This document shows, one piece after another, positions 18,161-27,243 of a DNA stretch of 64,000 bases. Source of the DNA: Flavobacterium faecale. Its GTDB lineage: Bacteria; Bacteroidota; Bacteroidia; Flavobacteriales; Flavobacteriaceae. Position 1 is the stretch's first letter. Every line of letters begins with the position of its first letter. The stretch covers positions 3,446,001-3,510,000 of the forward strand of contig NZ_CP020918.1 in the NCBI RefSeq assembly GCF_003076455.1. Direction: 5' to 3'. The notes under the pieces are model-generated. The model did not search any database. It was given only the letters and a program-made list of their open reading frames with translations, and was not told the origin of the DNA. The position numbers were made by a program, and so were the translations under genes.

Positions 18161-20719
18161 ATGAAGAAAAAAAAGTCCAAATATTCCGTAAAAAAAATAG
18201 TCCAGCTCGGTATTCTTAATTTAATTACCGTTTGTGCTTGTGCTCAAAATAACACTCAAGACTTTAATTTTGATTGGAATTTCAAATTAGAAAATTCTAG
18301 TCAAAGTAATTGGAAAAATGTAAACCTCCCACATGATTGGAGTGTTGGTTTTTCTTTTGACTCTATAAAAGGAGAAGGTGCAACAGGATATCTTTTAGGA
18401 GGTATTGGTTGGTACAAAAAAGATTTTAAAGTAAAACCTAGCAAAAATGAAACTACCTATATTCTATTTGACGGAGTTTATAATAACAGTACTTTGTGGC
18501 TAAATGATAAAAAATTAGGCGAACACCCATACGGATATTCACCATTTTTTTATGATTTAAGTGCTTATTTAAACAATAACAGCAATCAAATTAAGGTAAA
18601 AGTAGACCATTCAAGATATGTAGATAGCCGCTGGTACACTGGATCTGGTATTTACAGAAATGTAAAGTTAGTAACCAAAAACAACCTACATATTCCTATT
18701 TGGGGAACTTATATCACAACTCCACAAGTGTCTTTGCAAGAAAGCAAAGTTCACTTAGAAGTTAAGGTTAAAAACAACTTTGATAAGGATGAGACTTTTG
18801 ACATCATCACAACAATACTTGATGGTAAAGGGCAAAAAGTAGCCGAGCAAAGCACAAAAGGAAAAGTTAGTTCCAAGAAAGAAACAAAATTCAACATCGA
18901 TACCACTGTAAAAAATCCAAAATTATGGGATGTAGTGAGTCCTAGTATGTACACGGCACAATTTAAAATTGTACAAAACGGAAAAACAGTCGATGAGAAT
19001 CAGACTAAATTTGGAATCCGAACTATCAAATTTGATGCGAATACTGGTTTTTACCTAAATGGTCAAAACATGAAAATCAAAGGGGTTTGTTTGCATCATG
19101 ACGCTGGTCTTGTAGGAGCTGCTGTACCAGAAGGAGTTTGGAGAAGACGCTTTGAAAAACTTAAGGAAGCTGGAGTAAACGCAATCAGAATCTCTCACAA
19201 TCCAGGTTCAGATGAATTTATTTCGCTTTGTGACGAAATGGGAATAATGGTTCAAGATGAGTTTTTTGATGAATGGGACAATCCAAAAGACAAGCGTAAA
19301 AACATGAAAGAACAATCAGTAGACGCTATTACCCGCGGATACGGTGAACATTTTCAAGAATGGGCAGAACGTGATTTAAAAAATACCATGTTAGCACATA
19401 GAAACCACCCAAGCATCATCCAATGGAGTATTGGAAATGAAATTGAATGGACATACGAACGAAATGCAAAAGCCACTGGTTTCTTTGATAATATGGATTG
19501 GAGCGGAAATTATTTCTGGTCGCTACCTCCTAATTCCATTGAGACAATAAAGGAAAACTTACGCTCACTACCTAGGGAGAAATACGATATTGGTGAAACT
19601 GCTAAGAAACTAGCAAAGTGGACTAAGGAAATGGACACCACTAGATATGTAATTGCCAACTGTATCCTTCCCTCATCAAGCTACGAATCTGGATATGCAG
19701 ATGCATTAGACATGATTGGTTACAGCTACCGCAGAGTAGTTTACGATTATGGACATAAAAACTATCCTAAATTACCAATAATGGGTACTGAAAATGTAGC
19801 ACAATGGCACGAATGGAAAGCCATTATGGAACGCCCATTTATTTCGGGGACGTATTTATGGACAGGTATTGATTATTTGGGCGAAGCCAATAAACAATGG
19901 CCTAAAAAAGGAATAGATAGTGGAATATTGGATTATGCTGGTTTCGAAAAACCATCCTACCACATGATGAAATCATTATGGAATGATGCTCCTGAATTAT
20001 ATATTGCCACACAAAGACTGGAAAAATCAATCTATAAAATTAATGAACAAACAGGAGAGCCTGTAGAAAAAAAGAAAAATGGATGGGAAACTGCGCTTTG
20101 GGTTTGGCATGATGTCAACGAACATTGGGAGTACCAATCTGGAGACAAGACAATTGTCGAAATCTACTCGAATTGTGATGAAGTCGAATTGTTTTTGAAT
20201 GATAAATCATTAGGAAAGAAAAGACTAATCGATTTTGATGATCGTATTTATAAATGGGCCGTTCCTTTTCAAGCTGGAAAGTTAACTGCAAGAGGAACAA
20301 AATCAGGTAAGACGATCTCATCGGAAAGAGTTACTCCTACAGAGGCTTACCGTGTTCAATTGACAACAGACAAAACTAGCCTTTCCGCAGATGGATATGA
20401 TGTAGCACATATCGTAGCACAAGTAGTTGATAAAGACAATAACCCTGTAAAAACAGTGAATCCAACAATCACATTTTCGATTGATGGAAACGTAAAAATA
20501 CTTGGAGTAGATAATGGAGCAGTCGATAATGTTCAGGATTTTCAATCAAATACTATAACCACTTCAAAAGGAAGATGTTTGCTTATTGTTCAATCGAAAA
20601 AAGGAGCAAAAGTAGATGCTACCGTTCAAATTGAAAAAGTTGTTCTTGAAAACAATAAAATAAATTTCACAGAAAAAACTAATTTCACCAGTAAAATCAA
20701 ATTAACTAGTAAAAATTAA
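18161..20719 (+). CDS. GH2 family beta-galactosidase, secreted
   Basis: 852 residues. A lysine-rich start precedes the signal peptide (hydrophobic part [14 protein letters not shown]). The GH2 sugar-binding domain (about 35-190, with LPHDWSV and [13 protein letters not shown]), an Ig-like domain (about 195-295) and a TIM barrel (about 296-610) follow. C-terminal beta-sandwich domains (DUF4982-like, then an invasin/Big-like module) complete it. The acid/base is E427 in SIGNEIEW and the nucleophile is E544 in IMGTEN. Its place directly before AhgA suggests it removes beta-linked galactose from neoagaro-oligosaccharide ends, alternating with AhgA. The last 20 residues are low-complexity Asn/Lys/Thr. 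Confidence 0.9.
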   Translation: MKKKKSKYSVKKIVQLGILNLITVCACAQNNTQDFNFDWNFKLENSSQSNWKNVNLPHDWSVGFSFDSIKGEGATGYLLGGIGWYKKDFKVKPSKNETTYILFDGVYNNSTLWLNDKKLGEHPYGYSPFFYDLSAYLNNNSNQIKVKVDHSRYVDSRWYTGSGIYRNVKLVTKNNLHIPIWGTYITTPQVSLQESKVHLEVKVKNNFDKDETFDIITTILDGKGQKVAEQSTKGKVSSKKETKFNIDTTVKNPKLWDVVSPSMYTAQFKIVQNGKTVDENQTKFGIRTIKFDANTGFYLNGQNMKIKGVCLHHDAGLVGAAVPEGVWRRRFEKLKEAGVNAIRISHNPGSDEFISLCDEMGIMVQDEFFDEWDNPKDKRKNMKEQSVDAITRGYGEHFQEWAERDLKNTMLAHRNHPSIIQWSIGNEIEWTYERNAKATGFFDNMDWSGNYFWSLPPNSIETIKENLRSLPREKYDIGETAKKLAKWTKEMDTTRYVIANCILPSSSYESGYADALDMIGYSYRRVVYDYGHKNYPKLPIMGTENVAQWHEWKAIMERPFISGTYLWTGIDYLGEANKQWPKKGIDSGILDYAGFEKPSYHMMKSLWNDAPELYIATQRLEKSIYKINEQTGEPVEKKKNGWETALWVWHDVNEHWEYQSGDKTIVEIYSNCDEVELFLNDKSLGKKRLIDFDDRIYKWAVPFQAGKLTARGTKSGKTISSERVTPTEAYRVQLTTDKTSLSADGYDVAHIVAQVVDKDNNPVKTVNPTITFSIDGNVKILGVDNGAVDNVQDFQSNTITTSKGRCLLIVQSKKGAKVDATVQIEKVVLENNKINFTEKTNFTSKIKLTSKN

Positions 20720-20750
20720 GTAATATTGTAATACTAATCAAACTTCAATT

Positions 20751-22007
20751 ATGAATACAATTAAGAAAAGTGTCTTTGGACTACTCACAATTGGAATGAC
20801 ACTATCGGCAGTAGGTCAATCTGTAGAATGTAAAAAAGAGGAAGAAAAACAGCTAAAGGCTGATGCCATAAAATATAAAGATAAACTAGGTATTATGGAT
20901 GTAAATCACTTAAGTGCAGCATCCAAAAGAGCACTAAAGTGGCCTAAAGATTTAGGTAACGAATGGTTTATCGAATTTGGTGGCTTACAACCCCTAAAAG
21001 GTGATTTAGCCTACGAAGAAGGTGTCGTTAGAAGAGATCCTAGTGCTATTATCCAAGAAAACGGAAAATACTATGTTTGGTACACTAAAAGTACTGGTCC
21101 AACACAGGGATTTGGTGGCGATATGGCGAACGAAAAAGTTTTTCCTTGGGATCGTTGCGATATTTGGTATGCAACTTCGCAAGATGGTTGGACTTGGAAA
21201 GAAGAAGGAATTGCAATTCCTAGAGGAAAAAAAGGTTCTTATGACGACCGTTCTGTTTTTACAGTTGAAATCATGAAATGGGATGGTAAATATTACCTGT
21301 GCTACCAAACAGTTGAAGGAATCTACAATGTACGTGTTCAAGAAAAAGTAGGTATGGCTTGGTCTAATTCACCAAACGGTCCTTGGGAAAAATTGGATGC
21401 TCCCGTAATTGCACCTGCTCAAAATGGTGTATGGAAAGGTACAGAAGACAATCGTTTCATGGTCGAGAAAAAAGGAGATTTTGACAGCCATAAAACACAT
21501 GACCCATGTATATTGCCTTTTAAAGGGAAATTTTATTTGTATTACAAAGGAGAGCAAATGGGTGAAGAAATGACTTTTGGTGGTCGCCAAATCCGTCATG
21601 GTGTTGCCATAGCAGATAACCCACTTGGACCTTATGTTAAGTCCCCATATAACCCTATCAGTAATAGTGGACACGAAATTTGCGTTTGGCCTTACAACGG
21701 CGGAATCGCTTCGTTAATCACAACCGACGGACCTGAAAAAAATACCATTCAATGGTCTCCTGATGGAATTAATTTCGAAATAAAAGCTTCTATCAAAGAT
21801 GCACCCCATGCAATTGGATTGAACAGAACAGCAGATAATGAAAAAGAGCCAACTGAGATTTTGAGATGGGGATTAACGCATATTTACAATAACTGGAATT
21901 ACCAAAGCATCATGCGTTTCTCTTCTGAAAGAAAAACAACGCACGTTGCTGCTGGTGAAAAATCAGTAAACGGAAAAACAGAGAAAGCAGAGAACATGCA
22001 TAAATAG
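20751..22007 (+). CDS. ahgA: GH117 alpha-1,3-(3,6-anhydro)-L-galactosidase (neoagarobiose hydrolase)
   Basis: 418 residues, a five-bladed beta-propeller enzyme that releases 3,6-anhydro-L-galactose from the non-reducing end of neoagaro-oligosaccharides. The family's N-terminal SxAxxR dimerisation motif is residues 55-60 (SAASKR). Catalytic residues are D96 (VVRRDPSA), D251 (KTHDPCI), H308 and E309 (NSGHEICVW), almost exactly the numbering of characterised AhgA. The segments [10 protein letters not shown] and [12 protein letters not shown] are near-identical to known neoagarobiose hydrolases as I recall them. A signal peptide is present (cleavage near SAVGQ). It lies 31 bp after the GH2 gene and ends in a strong terminator. 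This gene is the best indicator that the locus targets agar. Confidence 0.95.
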   Translation: MNTIKKSVFGLLTIGMTLSAVGQSVECKKEEEKQLKADAIKYKDKLGIMDVNHLSAASKRALKWPKDLGNEWFIEFGGLQPLKGDLAYEEGVVRRDPSAIIQENGKYYVWYTKSTGPTQGFGGDMANEKVFPWDRCDIWYATSQDGWTWKEEGIAIPRGKKGSYDDRSVFTVEIMKWDGKYYLCYQTVEGIYNVRVQEKVGMAWSNSPNGPWEKLDAPVIAPAQNGVWKGTEDNRFMVEKKGDFDSHKTHDPCILPFKGKFYLYYKGEQMGEEMTFGGRQIRHGVAIADNPLGPYVKSPYNPISNSGHEICVWPYNGGIASLITTDGPEKNTIQWSPDGINFEIKASIKDAPHAIGLNRTADNEKEPTEILRWGLTHIYNNWNYQSIMRFSSERKTTHVAAGEKSVNGKTEKAENMHK

Positions 22008-22028
22008 AATAATTCAATTATTCACCAA

Positions 22029-22079
22029 TAACTCCTCTTTTTGGATATACTTTAAAAGTAAATTCAAAAAGAGGAGTTA
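22029..22079 (+). terminator. Strong hairpin terminator after AhgA
   Basis: Perfect 15-bp arms, TAACTCCTCTTTTTG (22029-22043) and its reverse complement (22065-22079), are followed by TCTTTT. It ends the GH2-AhgA operon and separates it from the GH16 gene. Confidence 0.9.
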
Positions 22080-22214
22080 TCTTTTAGGGAAGTGTAGTGA
22101 TGCAGTATTGTTTTTAACAACATGAATCAATCCATACCTTTAATGTTAAAAAAAAAAAAAACATAAACCACTAACAAAAAAACAACTTAAAAACAGTTTC
22201 CGCTTTATTGTTTA

Positions 22215-22266
22215 GTTTATATCTAGTTGCTTTTTATCACAATCATAGCTACTTAAACTACATTTG
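22215..22266 (+). promoter_or_regulatory. Candidate promoter of the GH16 agarase gene
   Basis: GTTTATATCTAGT (22215-22227) lies 48 bp (start to start) before TTTG in TACATTTG (22259-22266), an exact TAnnTTTG -7 box. The ATG is 39 bp further on. The module matches the one upstream of the GH2/AhgA operon. The remainder of 22080-22304 shows only A-rich tracts. Confidence 0.65.
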
Positions 22267-22304
22267 TATGTACTAATATGTATTAACACCAATACCACCA
22301 AACT

Positions 22305-23504
22305 ATGAAATTTTTCAAAACACTAATGTTCATTACTTTTTCTATTGTCATAGCGGCTGCATGTACAAAAGACGAAGCACCAGCGCCGACTCCCAAAGCT
22401 ACTTCCATTAGCACCAAGACTCCTGTGGGCGCAACTTTATATTCTGAAATTGAAACAGGAGGAACCATTACTTTAGGAAATGACAATTTAACAATTACCG
22501 AAAGAGGAATCTGCTGGGGAGAAACCACCAACCCAACTACAGCAACCAATAAAAAAATAACTACTAGTAATTCCAATACATTTGATCTCACTTTGACAGG
22601 ATTAAAAGAAAACCAAATCTATTACCTAAAAGCCTATTTTGTAGCTGGTTCCGTAACTTTTTATGGTGATCAAAAACAACTTACAACTGCCAAAAAACCA
22701 AGCGAAGTTAGTTTTCTACCAAGTGCTGGAAACAATAAAAGCTGGGTTATTCAACCTGTTTTCTCCAATGAGTTTAATTATGATGGAAAAACAGCCGATT
22801 TTACCACCAATTGGCAAGACCGTTTCTTCAATGGATGGACAGGAGCTCTTCCAACTGTATATTCTGCTTCTCAATCAACCATTACTGGTGGCGAATTAGT
22901 CTACAAAGCTACCATAGAAAAAAAATCAACTGGAGATATAATTCGAACTGGAATAGTTACGTCTAAAACTAAAGTCGGTTATCCAATGTATATGGAAGCA
23001 CGAGTGAAAATTAGCGAATCTTCATTAGCTTCAGCTGTTTGGATGCTCAGCGAAGACTCAACTCAGGAAATTGACAATCTAGAAGCTTATGGCGATAAAA
23101 CGAATGATTACTACTCCAAACGTTTACACTTAAGTCATCATGTCTTCATAAGAACACCATTTCAGGATTACCAGCCATCTGGTTTGGAAACCTATTATGC
23201 TGATGGCAAGGGAACACAATGGGCAAACGATTACCATAATTATGGAGTATTATGGTTAGATCCTTTTACATTAAAATATTATGTAGATGGTGTACTAGTA
23301 AGAACAACGCCAATCAACCAAATTGACCCTAATAATTATGCTGGTGGAACTGGACTTACCAAGGATATGTATTTAATTATTTCGGCCGCATCCCAACCCT
23401 GGAGACAATCACAAGGCATAAATTACTTTACTGATCCATCCGTGTTGGATGATGCTCGATCAACCATGCGCGTAGACTGGATTAGAGTTTATAAACCAGA
23501 ATAG
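22305..23504 (+). CDS. GH16 endo-beta-agarase-type lipoprotein
   Basis: 399 residues. A lipobox (IAAAC, Cys20) is followed by TKDEAPAP, pointing to a cell-surface lipoprotein. A fibronectin-III-like module (about 35-128) precedes the GH16 jelly roll (about 140-399). The catalytic motif EIDNLE places the nucleophile at E255, helper D257 and acid/base E260. The following AYG, HLSHHVFIRTPFQDYQP and DPNNYAGGTGL segments are characteristic of the beta-agarase subfamily rather than kappa-carrageenase or laminarinase. It should cut beta-1,4 bonds in agarose or porphyran outside the cell. It is the only recognisable endo-acting polysaccharidase of the window. Porphyranase activity cannot be excluded from sequence alone. 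Confidence 0.92.
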   Translation: MKFFKTLMFITFSIVIAAACTKDEAPAPTPKATSISTKTPVGATLYSEIETGGTITLGNDNLTITERGICWGETTNPTTATNKKITTSNSNTFDLTLTGLKENQIYYLKAYFVAGSVTFYGDQKQLTTAKKPSEVSFLPSAGNNKSWVIQPVFSNEFNYDGKTADFTTNWQDRFFNGWTGALPTVYSASQSTITGGELVYKATIEKKSTGDIIRTGIVTSKTKVGYPMYMEARVKISESSLASAVWMLSEDSTQEIDNLEAYGDKTNDYYSKRLHLSHHVFIRTPFQDYQPSGLETYYADGKGTQWANDYHNYGVLWLDPFTLKYYVDGVLVRTTPINQIDPNNYAGGTGLTKDMYLIISAASQPWRQSQGINYFTDPSVLDDARSTMRVDWIRVYKPE

Positions 23505-23577
23505 AGGATACATAAACTAGTTAAAATCAAACTTATTTTATAAATATATTTTTTTTTCAAAGTCAAATAAATAAAAC

Positions 23578-23585
23578 TATTTTTG
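23578..23585 (+). promoter_or_regulatory. -7 box of the IclR regulator gene
   Basis: TATTTTTG matches TAnnTTTG and lies 23 bp before the ATG. ATCTAGT (23592-23598) lies at the expected transcription start, where a bound regulator could repress. Candidate only. Confidence 0.5.
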
Positions 23586-23608
23586 CACACTATCTAGTAC
23601 ACAATCAA

Positions 23609-24400
23609 ATGACTCAAGAAAAAGAAGATTTAAAATCAAACTATAACGTTCCAAATTTAGAAAGAGGATTACAAATCATAGAATTATTAGCAATGCACCC
23701 AAAAGGACTTACTTTGTCTGAAATCCTTCAGACTTTGGACGTAACCAAATCTAGTGCCTTTCGTATAACCAATACTTTGATTTTTAAAAACTATCTTCAA
23801 AAGAACGAAACCACCAAAAAAATCACGCTTTCGAGAAAGATGTTAACCTTGGGGATTTCTTCAATGAATGAGCAAAGTATTGTCGAATTGTCGATTGATA
23901 TCATGAGAGCGTTACGTGACGAGTTGAAAGAATCAGTAATGCTGGGCGTAGTTCTTGGTAATAGCGGTACTATCTTAGAACAAGTCTCCTCCTCCTATCC
24001 TGTAAAACTTTTTGTTGAATTGGGAACGCGTTTCCATTTGCACAGCTCGGTTGGTGGAAAATCAATTTTAGCCTTTCTTCCAGACGAAGAAGTAGATGCC
24101 ATTTTGAGTTCGGTTAAATTTGAAAAATTCACCAAGAATACCATTACTTCCAAAAAAGAATTTAAAGAACAATTAAAATCTGTTCGAGAATTAGGATATG
24201 CCATTGATAACGGCGAAGATATTCAAGGAATCCATTGCATTGGCGCTCCTGTTTTTAATGAGCAAGGTAGTCCTGTTGCCTGTCTTTGGATAACAGCTCC
24301 TCATGGTCGGTTACCCCATTCGGAATTTGAGGAAAAAGGAAAGATAATCGCTAAGTATGCTTTAGAAATATCTACTAAACTTGGTTATATCGAAAGGTAA
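23609..24400 (+). CDS. IclR-family transcriptional regulator (KdgR-like role proposed)
   Basis: 263 residues, normal for the family. The N-terminal winged helix-turn-helix (LERGLQIIELLAMHPKGLTL, then VTKSSAFRITNTL, about residues 18-60) precedes the effector domain (about 85-260). The latter contains the conserved HLHSSVGGKSILAFLP and GYAIDNGEDIQGIHCIGAPV segments. It lies directly before, and on the same strand as, the L-AHG catabolic operon, separated by a terminator. GAAAC-WW-GTTTC dyads in that operon's promoter resemble boxes of KdgR, an IclR member responding to 2-keto-3-deoxygluconate, a product of the pathway encoded next door. The ligand is inference. Confidence 0.92.
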   Translation: MTQEKEDLKSNYNVPNLERGLQIIELLAMHPKGLTLSEILQTLDVTKSSAFRITNTLIFKNYLQKNETTKKITLSRKMLTLGISSMNEQSIVELSIDIMRALRDELKESVMLGVVLGNSGTILEQVSSSYPVKLFVELGTRFHLHSSVGGKSILAFLPDEEVDAILSSVKFEKFTKNTITSKKEFKEQLKSVRELGYAIDNGEDIQGIHCIGAPVFNEQGSPVACLWITAPHGRLPHSEFEEKGKIIAKYALEISTKLGYIER

Positions 24401-24420
24401 ACAACTACAAACCAATTAGT

Positions 24421-24453
24421 AAAAAGTACCTAAGATTTTTAGGTACTTTTTTT
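24421..24453 (+). terminator. Terminator of the IclR gene
   Basis: The 13-bp arms AAAAAGTACCTAA and TTAGGTACTTTTT (24421-24433, 24439-24451) are followed by more T residues, 20 bp after the stop codon. Confidence 0.9.
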
Positions 24454-24472
24454 ATTTCCTTTTTTTATTAAC

Positions 24473-24580
24473 GAAACTTGTTTCAAATGTGAATAAAAAA
24501 TCACTTTTAAAGTAAGTTACTTTCGTTCATAAGTCTTATATTTGTTCAAATAAGAAACAAGTTTACTATTTGAAACAAAT
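24473..24580 (+). promoter_or_regulatory. Promoter of the L-AHG operon with KdgR-like dyads
   Basis: GAAACTTGTTTC (24473-24484) is a perfect dyad. GAAACAAGTTTA (24554-24565) is the same dyad with one end mismatch, and TTTGAAACAAAT (24569-24580) adds a further half-site. A TATATTTG -7 box (24537-24544) lies between them and the ATG is at 24587. The dyad centres are 81 bp apart, one upstream of the promoter and one at about the transcription start. This layout suits repression with looping by the neighbouring IclR protein. Confidence 0.65.
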
Positions 24581-24586
24581 ATAAAG

Positions 24587-25603
24587 ATGAAAGCAACTAT
24601 TTATGAAGGGAATAAAACCTTCACTGTAATTAACAAAGAAATTGAAAATCCAGCAAATGGAGAAGTACGAATCAAAGTAGCCTACGTAGGTGTATGTGGA
24701 ACTGACGTGCATATCTACCACGGAATGATGGACAAACGTGTGAGTATTCCAGAAACTATTGGACACGAAATGTCTGGTACGATTGATGCTGTAGGTGAAG
24801 GCGTAACAGGATATGCTGTTGGAGACAAAGTTGTTGTCCGCCCTTTGGATGACCGCAAAGCAAAAGCATCTGATAAAGGATTTAATCACATTTGTGAGGA
24901 ATTAAAATTCATCGGAATCGATAGCCCAGGTGCTATGCAAGAATACTGGAATGTTCCAGCTTTTACACTTCACAAATTAAAAGACAATACCGACTTAAAA
25001 TTAGCTGCTTTAATTGAGCCTCTTTCTGTTGCAACTCACGATGTACGTCGTAGTGGCTTGGTAAAAGGTGAAACTGCTGTGGTTTTAGGTGGTGGTCCAA
25101 TCGGTTTATTAGTCGCTATGGTTGCCAAAGATGCTGGAGCACAGGTTATCATCTCTGAAGTTAACGAAAACCGTATTGCAAAAGCTAAAGAATTAGGTTT
25201 TGATGCTGTAAACCCTATCAAAATTGACTTAGTTGAATATGTAAAAGGAAAAACAGAAGGTCGTAAAGCCGATGTTGTTTTTGAAGTTGCAGGTGTTCAA
25301 CCAGCACTTGACATTATGTGTGAAGTAGCAGGAATTCGTGGTAGAATCTTAATGGTAGCAATACACGGAGAGAAAAAACCAGTGGATTTATTCAAATTTT
25401 TCTGGAAAGAATTAAGCTTAATCGGTGCGCGAGTGTACGAAAAAGAAGATTACGAAAAAGCAATCGAATTAATCACAGCAAACGAATTGCCTTTCGAACA
25501 AATGATTACAGACGTTCAGCCTTTATCCAACATCCAACAAGTTTTTGAAAACATTGACAAAAACCCAGAAGGATTGAAAGTATTGATGGATTGTCAACTT
25601 TAA
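24587..25603 (+). CDS. Medium-chain (MDR) alcohol/polyol dehydrogenase without structural-zinc cysteines
   Basis: 338 residues. Catalytic-zinc ligands are present: C37 in GVCGTD and H60-E61 in IGHEMSG. The Rossmann motif is VVLGGGPIGLLVA (about 166-178). The loop that normally holds four structural-zinc cysteines (about residues 85-104) contains only C103. It is the first gene of the catabolic operon, 20 bp before an SDR gene. It resembles L-threonine/sorbitol-type sugar dehydrogenases. Possible roles are oxidation of 2-keto-3-deoxy-L-galactonate, of L-galactonate, or of another sugar acid released from the polymer. It is cytoplasmic, with no signal peptide. Confidence 0.85.
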   Translation: MKATIYEGNKTFTVINKEIENPANGEVRIKVAYVGVCGTDVHIYHGMMDKRVSIPETIGHEMSGTIDAVGEGVTGYAVGDKVVVRPLDDRKAKASDKGFNHICEELKFIGIDSPGAMQEYWNVPAFTLHKLKDNTDLKLAALIEPLSVATHDVRRSGLVKGETAVVLGGGPIGLLVAMVAKDAGAQVIISEVNENRIAKAKELGFDAVNPIKIDLVEYVKGKTEGRKADVVFEVAGVQPALDIMCEVAGIRGRILMVAIHGEKKPVDLFKFFWKELSLIGARVYEKEDYEKAIELITANELPFEQMITDVQPLSNIQQVFENIDKNPEGLKVLMDCQL

Positions 25604-25623
25604 AAAAAAATAAAAAGTAAAAT

Positions 25624-26418
25624 ATGAAAGAATTATTTGATTTATCAGGTAAAGTTGCACTTGTAACAGGTGGAACTCACGGAATTGGAATGGCATGTGG
25701 AAAAGCACTAGCAAAAGCGGGTGCAAAATTATGTGTAAACGATATTGATGACGCAAAATTAGAATCTTGTAAGGCTGAATACGCTAAAGAAGGTATTGAG
25801 GTTTACACGATTAATTTCAATGTATGTAGTGAAGATGGTGTAGATAAAGGAATTAGTACAATTGAAGCAGAAGTTGGACCTATTGATATTCTAGTTAATA
25901 ATGCAGGAATTATCAAGCGTGTACCCATTTTAGATATGCCAATAGCTGATTTCGAATTAGTACTTAATGTTGATTTAGTTGCACCATTAATTTTAGCAAA
26001 ACGTGTAGCTCCAGGAATGATTAAAAGAAGACACGGTAAAATCATTAATATGTGTTCTATGATGAGTGTTTATGGTCGTCAAAATGTTTCAGCTTATGCA
26101 GCAGCAAAAGGTGGTTTAAAATTATTAACAGCCAATATGTGTTGTGAATGGGCAAAATATGGTCTACAAATAAATGGGATTGGACCTGGTTATATAGCAA
26201 CTGAACAAACAGCGCCGATTCGTGTTGGTGGGCATCCTTTTAACGATTTAGTAATGACTCGTACACCTGCAAACCGTTGGGGAGAACCAGAAGATGTTGG
26301 AAATGCTTCTTTATTTTTAGCTTCAAAAGCAGCAGATTTCGTAAATGGTCAGGTTTTATACGTTGATGGAGGAATTTTAGCAAATTTCGGATATGTAAAA
26401 GGCGAAAACGACATATAA
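25624..26418 (+). CDS. SDR oxidoreductase (gluconate 5-dehydrogenase-like); proposed KDGal 5-dehydrogenase
   Basis: 264 residues, a classical short-chain dehydrogenase. The cofactor motif is TGGTHGIG (about 15-22), NNAG is present, and the catalytic residues are S145, Y158 and K162 (YAAAK). The C-terminus has the usual YVDGG. It is closest in style to gluconate/idonate 5-dehydrogenases. In the L-AHG pathway described for Vibrio, 2-keto-3-deoxy-L-galactonate is oxidised at C5 and the diketo acid is reduced to KDG. This protein followed by a KduD-like SDR would supply that pair. Family firm; substrate inferred from context. Confidence 0.85.
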   Translation: MKELFDLSGKVALVTGGTHGIGMACGKALAKAGAKLCVNDIDDAKLESCKAEYAKEGIEVYTINFNVCSEDGVDKGISTIEAEVGPIDILVNNAGIIKRVPILDMPIADFELVLNVDLVAPLILAKRVAPGMIKRRHGKIINMCSMMSVYGRQNVSAYAAAKGGLKLLTANMCCEWAKYGLQINGIGPGYIATEQTAPIRVGGHPFNDLVMTRTPANRWGEPEDVGNASLFLASKAADFVNGQVLYVDGGILANFGYVKGENDI

Positions 26419-26457
26419 ATTCTTAAATAACTCATCTGGTTAATAAAATAAATAAAT

Positions 26458-27228
26458 ATGAGCGTTTTAGATACATTTAGTTTAAAAGGAAAAGTAGCCT
26501 TGGTTACAGGTTGCAAAAGAGGAATTGGTAAAGCTATGGCAATTGGATTGGCACAAGCAGGTGCTGATATTATTGGTGTTAGTGCTTCATTAGAAACGGA
26601 AGGAAGTGCAGTTGAAAAAGAAGTAACGGCTTTGGGTAGAAAATTCAAAGGGTATACTTGCGATTTCGGCGACAGAAAAGCATTATATGCTTTCATCGAA
26701 GCAGTTAAAAAAGACTTCCCTACAATCGATATTTTGGTAAACAACGCAGGAACAATCTTAAGAGCTCCAGCTGCTGAACACCCAGACGAAATGTGGGACC
26801 AAGTGATTGAAGTAAATCAAAACGCACAGTTCATTTTAACTAGAGAAATCGGTAAAGAAATGATTGCTAGAGGAAGTGGAAAAGTGGTTTTCACGGCTTC
26901 ATTATTAACGTTCCAAGGAGGAATAACTGTTCCTGGCTATGCTGCTAGTAAAGGTGCTATTGGTCAATTGACAATGGCTTTTGCTAACGAATGGGCAGGA
27001 AAAGGGGTTAATGTAAATGCAATTGCACCTGGATATATCAACACCGATAATACAGAAGCATTGCGTAATGACCCAGTTCGTTCGGCTTCAATCTTAGGTA
27101 GAATTCCAGCAGGTCGTTGGGGAAAACCTGAAGATTTTGCAGGACCAACCGTATTCTTATGTTCAGATGCTGCTTCTTACATGCACGGTACCACGATGCT
27201 TGTTGACGGTGGATGGATGGGACGATAA
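26458..27228 (+). CDS. kduD: 2-dehydro-3-deoxy-D-gluconate 5-dehydrogenase (KduD-like SDR)
   Basis: 256 residues. It starts FSLKGKVALVTGCKRGIGKA with the TGxxxGxG cofactor motif, has NNAGTI, and catalytic S148, Y161 and K165 (GYAASKGA). GYINTDNTEALRNDPVRS and ILGRIPAGRWGKPEDFAGP are signatures of KduD. KduD interconverts 3-deoxy-D-glycero-2,5-hexodiulosonate and 2-keto-3-deoxy-D-gluconate. In this operon it would reduce the diketo acid formed from L-AHG. It lies 39 bp after the other SDR and 15 bp before a GH2 gene. Confidence 0.88.
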   Translation: MSVLDTFSLKGKVALVTGCKRGIGKAMAIGLAQAGADIIGVSASLETEGSAVEKEVTALGRKFKGYTCDFGDRKALYAFIEAVKKDFPTIDILVNNAGTILRAPAAEHPDEMWDQVIEVNQNAQFILTREIGKEMIARGSGKVVFTASLLTFQGGITVPGYAASKGAIGQLTMAFANEWAGKGVNVNAIAPGYINTDNTEALRNDPVRSASILGRIPAGRWGKPEDFAGPTVFLCSDAASYMHGTTMLVDGGWMGR

Positions 27229-27243
27229 TCAAAAAAACAAAAA

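Noticed and set aside
22305..23504. Assignment of the GH16 protein as kappa-carrageenase or laminarinase
   Set aside because: The EIDNLEAYG context and the SHHVFIRTPFQDYQP and AGGTGL segments fit beta-agarases, and the locus has AhgA and L-AHG genes rather than carrageenan genes.
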